NCBI RefSeq assembly: GCF_016793595.1
Contig: NZ_JAEULY010000002.1
Coordinates: 124,001 to 188,000, forward strand
Source: Phreatobacter sp.
Lineage (GTDB): Bacteria; Pseudomonadota; Alphaproteobacteria; Rhizobiales; Phreatobacteraceae
Direction of reading: 5' to 3'
DNA length: 64,000 nucleotides
Shown: positions 25,560 through 33,759 of the stretch, one piece after another
Numbering within the stretch: position 1 is the stretch's first letter
How the letters are laid out: each line of letters opens with the position of its first letter
The notes under the pieces: generated by a model
Databases searched by the model: none
What the model saw: the letters and a program-made list of their open reading frames with translations, nothing else
What the model was told of the DNA's origin: nothing
Program-made: the position numbers and the translations under genes

Positions 25560-28500
25560 ATGGCTGCCGCGAACGCGCTCGCCCCCATCCCGCATCCGCC
25601 GAAGAAGCCCGTCGTCGGCAACATGCTGACGGTGGACAGCGACACGCCGTTGCAGAGCCTGATGGAGCTGACGCGGCAGCACGGCGACATCTACTGGCTC
25701 GACATGATGGGCACGCCGCTGGTCGTGGCCTCGGGCGCGGATCTGGTCGATGAGCTTTGCGACGAGACGCGGTTCGACAAGGCGGTGCGCGGCTCGCTCC
25801 GGCGCATCCGCGCCATTGGCGGCGACGGCCTGTTTACCGGCGACACGCAGGAGCCGAACTGGGCCAAGGCGCACAACATCCTGCTGCCGACCTTCTCGCA
25901 GCGCGCCATGGTCAACTACCTGCCGATGATGCAGGACATCGCTTCCCAGCTCTGCCTGAAATGGGAGCGCCTCAACGCCGACGACGAGATCGACGTCGTC
26001 CACGACATGACCGCGCTGGCGCTCGACACGATCGGCGTCTGCGGCTTCGACTACCGGTTCAACTCCTTCTACCGGCGCGACTACCACCCCTTCATCGACG
26101 CGCTGACCCGCACGCTCGAGACCTGCATGATGCAGCGGGGCCTGCCGTTCGAGAATCTGCTGCTCGCGAAGCGCCTCGGGCAGGCCAAGACCGACGTGAA
26201 TTTCATGAACACGCTGGTCGACGACATCATCCGCGAGCGGCGGCGCTCTGGCGGCGATCAGAAGGACCTGCTCAACTACATGCTGGCCGGCGTCGACAAG
26301 CAGACCGGCGAGGGCCTGTCCGACGAGAACATCCGCTACCAGATCAACACCTTCCTGATCGCGGGCCACGAAACGACGTCGGGGCTCCTGTCCTTCACCA
26401 TCTACTTCCTGCTCAACCACCCCGACGTGCTGGCCAGGGCGACCGAGGAGGTCGACCGGGTGCTGGGGAATGACATCAACCAGCCCCCCACCTTCAGCCA
26501 AGTCAACCAGCTCACCTATGTCTCGCAGGTGCTGAAGGAGGCGCTTCGGCTCTGGCCGACCGCCCCGGCCTTCGGCCTCTATCCCTACAAGAACGAGACG
26601 ATCGGCGGGCAATATCCCCTGAAGGCCAAGACCTTCGTCACCGTGCTGACGCTGATGCTGCATCGGGACAAGAAGGTGTGGGGTGACGATCCCGAAGCCT
26701 TCAACCCCGACCACTTCTCCCGCGAAGCCGAGGCGGAGCGGCCGGTCAATGCCTACAAGCCGTTCGGCAACGGCCAGCGCGCCTGTATCGGCCGCCAGTT
26801 CGCCATGCAGGAGGCGGCGCTGGTGCTGGGCATGATCCTCCAGCGCTTCCAGCTGTTCGATCACGCGAAATACCAGCTCAAGATCAAGGAAACGCTGTCG
26901 ATCAAGCCCGACGGCTTCAAGATCAAGGTCAAGGAGCGGCCGGGCCGCACGCGCGGCACGATGATCGCGGCGGCCGGCGCGCCGCAGGCGGCGGCGAATG
27001 GCGCTGCGGCTGTTGCCGCCCGCCCGAAGCATGGCGCCAAGCTGACCGTACTCTACGGCTCGAACCTCGGCGCGACCGAGGAGATTGCCCGCGCCATCGC
27101 CGAGGGCGGCGAGATCAACGGCTTCGACGTGACGCTCGCCGAGATGGACGACAGGGTCGGCGACCTGCCGAAGGAGGGCGCGGTGGTCTTCGCCTGCGCC
27201 TCCTACAATGGCGGGCCTCCCGACAATGCCGCGCGCTTCGTCAAATGGCTGAACGAGGCGAGCGACCCGGCTCTGCTCAAGGGCATGAACTATGCCGTCT
27301 TCGGCTGCGGCAACCGCGACTGGGCCTCGACCTACCAGGCGGTGCCGCGCGCGCTCGACGACCGGCTGGCGGCGCTGGGCGCGGCGCGCATCCGCGACCG
27401 AGCCGAGGGCGATGCCCGCGAGGACCTCGACGGTCAGTTCCAGGACTGGCTCGGCACGCTCCACCCGGCCATCGGCGAGGCGCTGAAGCTCGACATCGAC
27501 TTCACGCAGGAGGCCAAGGCCGCGCCGCTTTATCAGGTCGAGACGGTCTCGCCCGCCAGCGCCAATCCGGTGGTCAATGCGGCGGGCGCCCGGCCGATGA
27601 CCATCGCGGTCAACAAGGAACTTCAGAAGAAGACGGGCGACGCCGCGCTCGACCGCTCGACCAGGCACATCGAGGTGGAACTGCCGGGCGGTGCCAGCTA
27701 CCGGCCGGGCGATCACCTCTCCGTCGTGCCGGTCAATCCCGAGACGCTGGTGAAGCGCGCGGCGAAACATTTCGGCTTCGATGATGGTGCGCAGATCAAG
27801 CTGACGGCCGAAGGCGGCCGCCGTTCGGCCTTGCCAGTCGGCGAGCCCATCGCGGTGAAGCGGCTGCTCGGCGACTATGTCGAGCTGCAGGCAGTCGCGA
27901 CGCGCAAGCAGGTGCAGGCGCTGGCCGACGCCACCCGCTGCCCGATGACCAGGCCGAAGTTGCAGGCGCTGGCCTCGGAGGCGGAGCCGGGCGGCTACAA
28001 GAGCGAGATCTGGACGAAGCGCCGCTCCGTGCTGGACTTGCTGGAGGACCATCCGGCCTGCGAGCTGCCTTTCGCCAGCTATCTCGAAATGCTGCCGCTG
28101 ATGACGCCGCGCTACTATTCCATCTCGTCCTCGCCGTTGGCTTCGCCGGGGCGCTGCGCGGTGACGGTCGGCGTGGTGAAGGGGCCGGCGCGCTCCGGCC
28201 ACGGCACTTACGAAGGCATCTGCTCGAACCACCTCGACCGGCGGGTTCAGGGCTCGGTGATCCAGGCCATGATCCGCGAGACCAAGGCCGGGTTCCGCCT
28301 GCCGGAAGATCCGGCGAAGCCGATCGTCATGATCGGACCGGGCACGGGGCTCGCCCCGTTCCGCGGCTTCTGTCAGGAGCGCGCCGCGCTCAAGGCGAGC
28401 GGCAAGGCGCTCGGCCCGGCGGCGCTGTTCTTCGGCTGCCGCCATCCTGACCAGGATTATATCTATCGCGAGGAACTGGAAGGCTTCGCCCGCGACGGCA

Positions 28501-28778
28501 TCGCAGACCTCCACGTCGCCTTCTCGCGCCACAACGGCTCGCGGACCTATGTGCAGGATCTCGTCAAGGCGGAGGCAGCGAAACTCTGGCCGATGATCGA
28601 GGCGGGCGCGACCATCTTCGTCTGCGGCGACGGCAGCCGGATGGAGCCGGACGTCAAGCGGACGCTCGTCGGCATCTACTGCGACGAGAAGGAGGTGTCG
28701 CTGGAGGAGGGCGAGGCCTGGATCGAGCGCATGGGCCGGGAAGGTCGCTACGTGCTGGACGTGTGGGCCGGCAGCTGA
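25560..28778 (+). CDS. self-sufficient cytochrome P450 CYP102 (P450 fused to NADPH reductase)
   Basis: 1,072 residues, close to P450-BM3 (1,049). P450 domain: I-helix AGHETTSG (268-275, Thr273), ExxR at 327-330 (EALR), heme loop FGNGQRACIGRQF with Cys409. Reductase: FMN loop LYGSNLGATEEIAR near 497, FAD region RYYSISSSP near 850, NADPH region GPGTGLAPFRGF near 925, and the BM3-like ending VWAGS. It hydroxylates fatty-acid-like substrates using NADPH without partners. Phe92 matches BM3 Phe87, but the BM3 Arg47/Tyr51 positions appear to be Thr52 and Val56. Single gene, no adjacent TetR regulator. Confidence 0.96.
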   Translation: MAAANALAPIPHPPKKPVVGNMLTVDSDTPLQSLMELTRQHGDIYWLDMMGTPLVVASGADLVDELCDETRFDKAVRGSLRRIRAIGGDGLFTGDTQEPNWAKAHNILLPTFSQRAMVNYLPMMQDIASQLCLKWERLNADDEIDVVHDMTALALDTIGVCGFDYRFNSFYRRDYHPFIDALTRTLETCMMQRGLPFENLLLAKRLGQAKTDVNFMNTLVDDIIRERRRSGGDQKDLLNYMLAGVDKQTGEGLSDENIRYQINTFLIAGHETTSGLLSFTIYFLLNHPDVLARATEEVDRVLGNDINQPPTFSQVNQLTYVSQVLKEALRLWPTAPAFGLYPYKNETIGGQYPLKAKTFVTVLTLMLHRDKKVWGDDPEAFNPDHFSREAEAERPVNAYKPFGNGQRACIGRQFAMQEAALVLGMILQRFQLFDHAKYQLKIKETLSIKPDGFKIKVKERPGRTRGTMIAAAGAPQAAANGAAAVAARPKHGAKLTVLYGSNLGATEEIARAIAEGGEINGFDVTLAEMDDRVGDLPKEGAVVFACASYNGGPPDNAARFVKWLNEASDPALLKGMNYAVFGCGNRDWASTYQAVPRALDDRLAALGAARIRDRAEGDAREDLDGQFQDWLGTLHPAIGEALKLDIDFTQEAKAAPLYQVETVSPASANPVVNAAGARPMTIAVNKELQKKTGDAALDRSTRHIEVELPGGASYRPGDHLSVVPVNPETLVKRAAKHFGFDDGAQIKLTAEGGRRSALPVGEPIAVKRLLGDYVELQAVATRKQVQALADATRCPMTRPKLQALASEAEPGGYKSEIWTKRRSVLDLLEDHPACELPFASYLEMLPLMTPRYYSISSSPLASPGRCAVTVGVVKGPARSGHGTYEGICSNHLDRRVQGSVIQAMIRETKAGFRLPEDPAKPIVMIGPGTGLAPFRGFCQERAALKASGKALGPAALFFGCRHPDQDYIYREELEGFARDGIADLHVAFSRHNGSRTYVQDLVKAEAAKLWPMIEAGATIFVCGDGSRMEPDVKRTLVGIYCDEKEVSLEEGEAWIERMGREGRYVLDVWAGS

Positions 28779-28822
28779 GGGCTATGCCTGCTTGCTTTCG
28801 GCAAGCGGAACGGCTGTTTGAT

Positions 28823-28835
28823 GCTGCGTTGCAGC
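28823..28835 (+). promoter_or_regulatory. CTGC-N3-GCAG motif
   Basis: gctgcgttgcagc, a dyad matching the CTGC-N3/4-GCAG core described for PhaR binding in other Alphaproteobacteria. It lies 148 bp before the GNAT start and 66 bp before its putative -35. Confidence 0.4.
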
Positions 28836-28890
28836 GAGGAGGCGAATGGTCGCACTCCCGCCAATCATGCGGACGATGCGCCGTATGCGG

Positions 28891-28919
28891 TTGACTTCCA
28901 TGTTGCGGTGCACAATATT
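28891..28919 (+). promoter_or_regulatory. GNAT promoter with PhaR-like motif
   Basis: TTGACT (28891-28896), 17-bp spacer, AATATT (28914-28919). TGTTGCGGTGCACAA at 28901-28915 sits between them and matches the right arm of the phasin operator (TGTTGCAACGCACAA) at 12 of 15 positions. Confidence 0.5.
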
Positions 28920-28970
28920 TGGGGCCTAGGGAGTGAGCGTCCTCGGGGAATCACCCATGAGGAGATCACC

Positions 28971-29507
28971 ATGGCACGGGCCCATCACGAGCTCGGCACC
29001 ATCCGCGAGCTGTCGAAGTCCGATCAGGCGCTGCACCGCGACCACCTCTTGAGGCTGGACGCGGAGGGCCGCCGCGACCGGTTCAACGGCGTCGCGGACG
29101 ACAATTTCATCGCTGCCTATTCGCAGCGCTGCTTCGCGGGCCGAACGCGCGTCTTCGCCTATGTCGATGCGGGCGGGGCTGTGCGCGGGTCGGCCGAGCT
29201 GCATCCGCCGACCGCGGGCGAGCCTGCCGACGTCGCCTTTTCGGTGGAGAACGATTTCCGCCGCCGGGGCATCGCCAGCCGCCTGTTCGAGGCGGTGATC
29301 GCGGCTGCGCGCTATTCGCGCTTCCGGCAGCTCCGCATCACGTCGACGGCGACGAACCTCGCGATGCGCGCGCTCGCGCGCAAGTTTGGCGCGCGCTTCA
29401 CCTTCGAGGCGGGCGAGGCGACAGGCATCCTGCCGGTCCATCCGACGGAGGCACTCGCACGCCCCGCGCCGCTGCGCGTCGCGGCGGCTTCCATCGCGGC
29501 GGAGTGA
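28971..29507 (+). CDS. GNAT family acetyltransferase
   Basis: 178 residues; start ATG 28971 with GAGGAG six bases upstream. GNAT fold: VAFSVENDFRRRGIASRLFEAVIAAA holds the acetyl-CoA loop R-R-x-x-G-I-A, and ITSTATNLAMRALARKFGA the following helix. Such proteins acetylate small molecules or protein amines; the substrate is unknown. Similar GNAT proteins with H-x-x-D-H-x-x-R-L near the N-terminus are common in Rhizobiales. Its promoter carries a motif also seen at the phasin promoter, hinting at control linked to carbon storage. Confidence 0.85.
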   Translation: MARAHHELGTIRELSKSDQALHRDHLLRLDAEGRRDRFNGVADDNFIAAYSQRCFAGRTRVFAYVDAGGAVRGSAELHPPTAGEPADVAFSVENDFRRRGIASRLFEAVIAAARYSRFRQLRITSTATNLAMRALARKFGARFTFEAGEATGILPVHPTEALARPAPLRVAAASIAAE

Positions 29508-29525
29508 CCCCGGCAGCGGGGTCTT
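29506..29525 (+). terminator. short hairpin after GNAT gene
   Basis: GACCCC / GGGGTC with a 6-nt loop, overlapping the stop codon and followed by TT. A weak terminator at best. Confidence 0.4.
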
Positions 29526-29555
29526 GCCGAGAATCGCCGGCTGCACCGGAGGGAG

Positions 29556-29588
29556 TTAACCGCGAGTTAACCTTTCCGGTTTATCAAT
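29556..29588 (+). promoter_or_regulatory. perfect CtrA box and -10-like element
   Basis: TTAA-CCGCGAG-TTAA at 29556-29570 matches the CtrA consensus TTAA-N7-TTAA at all positions and lies within a direct repeat of GAGTTAACC spaced 11 bp. A TATCAA sequence at 29582-29587 follows at a distance that would centre the box near -33 of a start at about 29595, as at CtrA-activated promoters. Confidence 0.7.
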
Positions 29589-29593
29589 TGGAT

Positions 29594-29687
29594 CGTTCAG
29601 TTCGCTGGACGCGAGTGGCTCCTGTCCACTCTGTTTGACGCCTCCCTGTATTCGACTTCAAGGCCGCCTCCGGGCGGCCTTTTTTTA
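29594..29687 (+). ncRNA. candidate small RNA with CU-rich anti-Shine-Dalgarno motifs
   Basis: Between the CtrA box and a very strong terminator there is no open frame of note but there is RNA-like structure. A hairpin GAGTGG/CCACTC (29613-29631) shows CTCCTGT in its loop. An unpaired stretch with CCTCCC (29641-29646) follows. The terminator stem AAGGCCGCC/GGCGGCCTT (29660-29681) has a TCCG loop and seven T's. This layout resembles the alpha-proteobacterial sRNAs of the AbcR (alpha-r15) type, which block ribosome sites with CU-rich loops. The start is estimated from the promoter. No expression data are available. Confidence 0.6.
29660..29686 (+). terminator. strong Rho-independent terminator of candidate sRNA
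   Basis: Nine-bp stem AAGGCCGCC/GGCGGCCTT, tetraloop TCCG, seven T's. No protein gene ends just before it: the GNAT stop is 150 bp upstream with its own hairpin. Confidence 0.9.
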
Positions 29688-29926
29688 TCCGCTCGGCTTG
29701 CGGCGGAGAGCCGTTTGGGGTGGGATGTGACCCGCCTTGGACCCGCTCCTGTCACGGCGCTTCATGGCGACAAGCCAGCACGTCCGGTGTCCCGTTTCGA
29801 TACAGAATGCGGTGGCACCTGCCTTGCTGCATCAGGCCAAGGCCGCGTTTACCCTTGCAGAGGCAATCGCCTTTACAGCACGGGCCGACGACGGCACACA
29901 CCGGCCCTGAGGGAGTTGTCCGCGTG

Positions 29927-30457
29927 ATGCCGCATGAGAGCGTTTCTTCCGCCGCCGAACCTGCCGTCGCCTTCGGGGCGCGGCTCGCAACCTCGCCTGC
30001 CTTCAAGGAGCTTTTCCGCGACGGCATGAGCCTCGTTGAGGAGACGGCTGGCTATCTCGACGGTCCCGGCCGCTCCGAGAGCAAGAGCCTGGAACGTGGC
30101 GCCGCGCTCGCCTATGCCACCGAGAGCATGCGCCTGACGACGCGGTTGATGCAGCTCGCATCCTGGCTGCTGCTCCAGCGCGCGGTCAACGAGGGCGAGC
30201 TGACGCAGGAACAGGCCGCCCAGGAAAAATCCAAGGTCCGTCTGTCCTCGGTCGGCGCCCCGACGCCGCAGGCGACCATCGACGAGCTGCCCGAGGCCCT
30301 CGCCGGCCTGATCGGCAAGGCGATGCGCCTGCAGGAGCGCATCATCCACATGGACCGTCTGCTGTTCGGCGCCGAGCGGGCCGAGGCGCCGGTGGCCGCC
30401 AATGCCATTTCGGGGCAGATGGACCTGCTGGCCGCGGCGTTCAACGCGCGTCGCTGA
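29927..30457 (+). CDS. rcdA: RcdA-like regulator of CtrA degradation (DUF1465)
   Basis: 176 residues; ATG 29927 with GAGGGAG upstream. The helical core AFKELFRDGMSLVEETAGYL and ATESMRLTTRLMQLASWLL, then the C-terminal RLQERIIHMDRLLFG, match DUF1465. In Caulobacter RcdA is an adaptor that helps deliver the cell-cycle regulator CtrA to the ClpXP protease. The flexible Ser/Ala-rich N-terminus fits the family. It lies 240 bp downstream of the sRNA terminator; a perfect CtrA box is 357 bp upstream but separated by that terminator. Confidence 0.9.
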   Translation: MPHESVSSAAEPAVAFGARLATSPAFKELFRDGMSLVEETAGYLDGPGRSESKSLERGAALAYATESMRLTTRLMQLASWLLLQRAVNEGELTQEQAAQEKSKVRLSSVGAPTPQATIDELPEALAGLIGKAMRLQERIIHMDRLLFGAERAEAPVAANAISGQMDLLAAAFNARR

Positions 30458-30583
30458 CGCGCGGGCCGGCTGGATTTCGTGATTTCGCGCGCCTATAAGA
30501 CCGGCAACCTGTAGCCGGCGCTCCGCGCGGCGCGCCCTGGCCGCGCCCCGACTTCCGGCTTGGCAACGCCGAAAGAGGGGCAC

Positions 30584-31330
30584 ATGGCCGGGCATTCACA
30601 GTTCAAGAACATCATGCACCGCAAGGGCCGGCAGGACGCGGCCCGCTCAAAGCTGTTCGGCAAGCTGTCGCGCGAAATCACCGTGGCCGCGAAGATGGGC
30701 CAGCCGGATCCGGCCTTCAATCCGCGCCTGCGTGCCGCCATTCTCGCCGCCCGCGCCGAGAACATGACCAAGGACACGATCGAACGCGCGATCAAGAAGG
30801 CCTCGGCCGGCGATGCCGAGAACTACGAGGAAATCCGCTACGAGGGTTACGGCCCGGGCGGCGTCGCGGTCATCGTCGAGGCGCTGTCCGACAACCGCAA
30901 CCGGACGGCTTCCGAAGTGCGCTCCTATTTCACCAAGGTTGGCGGCAATCTCGGCGAGACCGGCTCGGTCGCCTTCATGTTCGACCGGGTCGGCGTGATC
31001 GAGTTCGCGGCTGACAAGGCCTCGGCCGACGACATGCTGGAAGCGGCCATCGAGGCCGGCGCCGAGGACGTCGTCTCCGGCGAGGCCGGCCATGAGGTGA
31101 CCACCGCGGCCGACAGCCTCGCGGAAGTCTCCAAGGCGCTGGAGGCGAAGTTCGGCGAGCCGAAGAAATCGGCGCTGAGCTGGAAGCCGCAGAACAATGT
31201 CGCCGTGGACGACGACACCGGCGAGAAGCTGCTGCGCCTGATGGACCTGCTCGACGACAATGACGACGTGCAGAACGTCTATTCCAATTTCGAGCTGTCC
31301 GAGGCGCTTGTCGCCAAGATGGGCGTGTGA
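30584..31330 (+). CDS. YebC/PmpR family transcriptional regulator/ribosome factor
   Basis: 248 residues. The N-terminal motif [19 protein letters not shown] and [20 protein letters not shown] are diagnostic of the YebC/PmpR/TACO1 family. Members were described as DNA-binding regulators, and more recently some as translation factors for proline-rich stretches. ATG 30584 with AGAGGGG upstream. In many bacteria yebC precedes ruvC; here a TauE-like gene on the opposite strand and a palindromic element lie between them. Confidence 0.95.
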   Translation: MAGHSQFKNIMHRKGRQDAARSKLFGKLSREITVAAKMGQPDPAFNPRLRAAILAARAENMTKDTIERAIKKASAGDAENYEEIRYEGYGPGGVAVIVEALSDNRNRTASEVRSYFTKVGGNLGETGSVAFMFDRVGVIEFAADKASADDMLEAAIEAGAEDVVSGEAGHEVTTAADSLAEVSKALEAKFGEPKKSALSWKPQNNVAVDDDTGEKLLRLMDLLDDNDDVQNVYSNFELSEALVAKMGV

Positions 31331-31339
31331 AGCTCTGCT

Positions 31340-32104
31340 TCAGCGCAGCAGCTTGTCCAGCGCGGGCAGGCTGGTGAGTGCGGCCATGGCGATGACGCCG
31401 AAGGCGACGGGGCGAAACAGGCGCGGGCTCGCCTTCTCGAACAGGATCGAGCCGAGGCCGATGCCGACGCCGTAGGGCACGATGGTCCAGGCGGCGATGC
31501 GGAACACGTCCGACGTGAAGATGCCGGCGAGCGCCAGCAGCGACATCGACAGGACCGAGGCCGGCACGAAGAAGGCGACGGACGAGCCGCGCACGCCCTC
31601 GTTGTGGCTCGGGCCTGCCAGCCAGAACAGCGACAGGACCATGCCGCCGAGGCTGGCGAGCCCGGAAATGACGCCGGAGGCCGTGCCGGTGGCGAGGGTC
31701 GCGGGCAGGCCGGGCGACGCTTCGATCCGCCCGACCGTGAGCAGCAGCGTCAGCACCAGCACGATGGACAGCGAGGTGACCCAGCGCACCGGCGTCGGAT
31801 CGATGGACATGAGGAGCCAGACGCCGATGGGCAGGCCGACCACATAGCCGATGAACAAGGGGCCGATCTCGCCCCAGCGCGCATGGCGCCAGGTCGAGCG
31901 GATCATGCCGAGCTGCATGACGGCGTCGATGATCGACATGATGCCGATGGCGGCCTTGGGCCCGAGATAGGCGCCGGCCACGGGCATAAAGATCATGGCC
32001 GAGCCGAAGCCGGTATAGCCGCGCACCGTACCGGCGAAGAATGCGGCGACGAGGACGAGCAGCGGCGGGGGAGAGCCGAGGCTTGCGAGCGCTTCCACGA
32101 ACAA
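31340..32104 (-). CDS. TauE/SafE family anion exporter, copy 1
   Basis: 254 residues with about seven to eight membrane helices, for example [20 protein letters not shown] and the internal repeat [17 protein letters not shown]. The paired G-x-G-F-G/S and S-G-x-x-G motifs define TauE/SafE, which exports sulfite or organosulfonates. The start is uncertain: TTG at 32104 or GTG at 32098, with AGGA upstream of both. It ends 9 bp from the convergent yebC gene and interrupts the usual yebC-ruvC neighbourhood. Confidence 0.85.
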   Translation of the reverse strand: MFVEALASLGSPPPLLVLVAAFFAGTVRGYTGFGSAMIFMPVAGAYLGPKAAIGIMSIIDAVMQLGMIRSTWRHARWGEIGPLFIGYVVGLPIGVWLLMSIDPTPVRWVTSLSIVLVLTLLLTVGRIEASPGLPATLATGTASGVISGLASLGGMVLSLFWLAGPSHNEGVRGSSVAFFVPASVLSMSLLALAGIFTSDVFRIAAWTIVPYGVGIGLGSILFEKASPRLFRPVAFGVIAMAALTSLPALDKLLR

Positions 32105-32429
32105 TGTTCCTGTTTTTCTTCCGCATAGGGAAAATTCTGGTCGCCGGGTATGGCTGCGGGCGCGGGGCGGCCGTGCATGGGGATGGTTTGCCGTTGACTG
32201 GACCGTACAAGCGCCGGTGACGGCCGGAACCCATCCACGTCATGCCCGGCCCGGTGCCGGGTACCCACGACTTCTCATCGCGGTCGCGCTCAAGTCGTGG
32301 ATGGCCGGGCCAAGCCCGGCCGTGACGGAGAGGACGGAGCCTTTCCGACATCAGGGCAGCCCGACGACCATTCGCGGGATTCTGCAAAAATGCAGAACCG
32401 CCGTGTTCCCTTCGATAGACTCGCTCCCT
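32105..32429. other. 325-bp intergenic region between TauE-like gene and ruvC
   Basis: Divergent promoter region. Most of its middle is a palindromic element (32239-32326). The last 100 bp before ruvC should hold its promoter; I found no convincing LexA site there. Confidence 0.5.
32239..32326. repeat. dispersed extragenic palindromic element, copy C
   Basis: 88 bp beginning gtcatgcccggcccggtgcc and ending ggccgggccaagcccggcc plus gtgac. Its two ends are inverted copies, and the layout matches copy A closely, including the tggatggccggg segment. Confidence 0.75.
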
Positions 32430-32924
32430 ATGAACGGCACGATTCGCATTCTCGGCCTTGACCCGGGCCTTCGGCGTACCGGCTGGGGCGTGATCGATGT
32501 CACCGGCAACCGGCTGGGCTTCGTCGCCTGCGGTACGGTGACCTCCGACGACAAGGGCGAGCTCGCCTCCCGGCTCGCCCAGCTCTACCGCGGTATTTCG
32601 GACGTGCTGACGGCCTGGTCGCCGGACGAGGCGGCGGTCGAACAGACCTTCGTCAACAAGGATGCGACGGCGACGCTGAAGCTCGGCCAGGCGCGCGGCA
32701 TCGCCATGGTGGTGCCGGCGCTGGCGGGGCTGCCGGTCGCGGAATACGAGCCGACCAAGGTCAAGAAGTCGATCGTCGGCGCCGGCCACGCCGACAAGAA
32801 CCAGATTCACATGATGATCGGCATCCTGCTGCCGAAGGCCGATCCGAAGACCATGGATGCCGCCGATGCGCTCGCCATCGCCGTCACCCATGCCCATCAC
32901 AGGACTGCGGTGGGCCGGCGGTAG
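32430..32924 (+). CDS. ruvC: Holliday junction resolvase RuvC
   Basis: 164 residues. Acidic catalytic residues are in [14 protein letters not shown] (Asp), AAVEQTF (Glu) and [15 protein letters not shown] (two Asp). Basic loop [16 protein letters not shown] is as in the family. It cuts Holliday junctions brought by RuvAB. ATG at 32430; ribosome site weak. ruvA and ruvB follow after one intervening glycosylase-like gene. Confidence 0.97.
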   Translation: MNGTIRILGLDPGLRRTGWGVIDVTGNRLGFVACGTVTSDDKGELASRLAQLYRGISDVLTAWSPDEAAVEQTFVNKDATATLKLGQARGIAMVVPALAGLPVAEYEPTKVKKSIVGAGHADKNQIHMMIGILLPKADPKTMDAADALAIAVTHAHHRTAVGRR

Positions 32925-32986
32925 CGTCCGCCTCTTGCCGCGATCCGGCATTCGTCGTGGGATGACGGGCAGGAGAGGGACTATCC

Positions 32987-33703
32987 ATGACCGATTTCGC
33001 GAAAATCCACGCCCGCGCCGCCAAGCGGAAAGGCGGCGAGGATGTACTCAAGAGCCTGTTGCCCGCCGTTGCTCCCCAGAAAGCTCTTGCCGATGTGCCG
33101 GACGACCGCATTCTCGCGGAAATGGCGAAGCGCATCTTCTCGGCCGGCTTCGTCTGGAGCGTGATCGAGGCGAAATGGCCGGGCTTCGAGGAGGCTTTCC
33201 TCGGCTTTCAGCCCAAGGCGCTGCTGTTTCAGCCGGACGAGTTCTGGCACGACCTCGCCCGCGACACGCGCATCGTCCGCAACCCGCAGAAGATCAGATC
33301 GGTGCGCGACAATGCCGCCTTCGTCGATCATGTCGCGAAGGAGCACGGCTCGTTCGGCAAGTTCCTGAGCGAATGGCCGGCGGAGGACCAGGTCGGTCTT
33401 CTTGACCTGATGGCCAAGCGCGGATCCAGGCTCGGCGGCAAGACCGGTCAGTATTTCCTGCGCTTCATCGGCTATGACGGTTTCGTTACCTCCGGCGACA
33501 TGGTGATGGCGCTACGCGACGCCGGCCTCGACATCGGCGAGCAGGCGACCTCCAAGGGTGACCTCAAGAAAATCCAGGCGCAGATCAACGACTGGGCGAA
33601 AGCGACCAAGCTGCCACGCGTCCACATCTCGCGCATTCTTGCGATGTCCGTCGGCGAAAACTACCCGGCCGAGAAGCTGCAGGCCACTATGGGCGAGGAG
33701 TGA
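32987..33703 (+). CDS. DNA-3-methyladenine glycosylase I-like protein
   Basis: 238 residues; start with GGAGAGGGA upstream. The middle DDRILAEMAKRIFSAGFVWS and WPGFEEAFLGFQPKALL, and RDTRIVRNPQKIRSVRDNA, follow the Tag family pattern (helix-hairpin-helix base-excision enzymes). The N-terminal Cys and the H-D-x-E-W-G segment of classical Tag are missing, so substrate range or activity may differ. Its position between ruvC and ruvA, with 62- and 56-bp gaps, suggests co-expression with recombination repair. Confidence 0.8.
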   Translation: MTDFAKIHARAAKRKGGEDVLKSLLPAVAPQKALADVPDDRILAEMAKRIFSAGFVWSVIEAKWPGFEEAFLGFQPKALLFQPDEFWHDLARDTRIVRNPQKIRSVRDNAAFVDHVAKEHGSFGKFLSEWPAEDQVGLLDLMAKRGSRLGGKTGQYFLRFIGYDGFVTSGDMVMALRDAGLDIGEQATSKGDLKKIQAQINDWAKATKLPRVHISRILAMSVGENYPAEKLQATMGEE

Positions 33704-33759
33704 GGCCGTTCGCTCCCGCGAATCCGCTATAAGCGGGTGGCAGAAGCGGCGGAAACACC

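Noticed and set aside
25527..28532. A 1,001-codon open frame on the strand opposite the P450 fusion
   Set aside because: It mirrors the high-GC codon use of the real gene, has no recognisable domain, and the plus-strand frame has every CYP102 motif.
32390..32429. GAAC-N6-GTTC as a possible LexA site before ruvC
   Set aside because: The spacing fits neither the alphaproteobacterial direct repeat GTTC-N7-GTTC nor the GAAC-N4-GTTC form.
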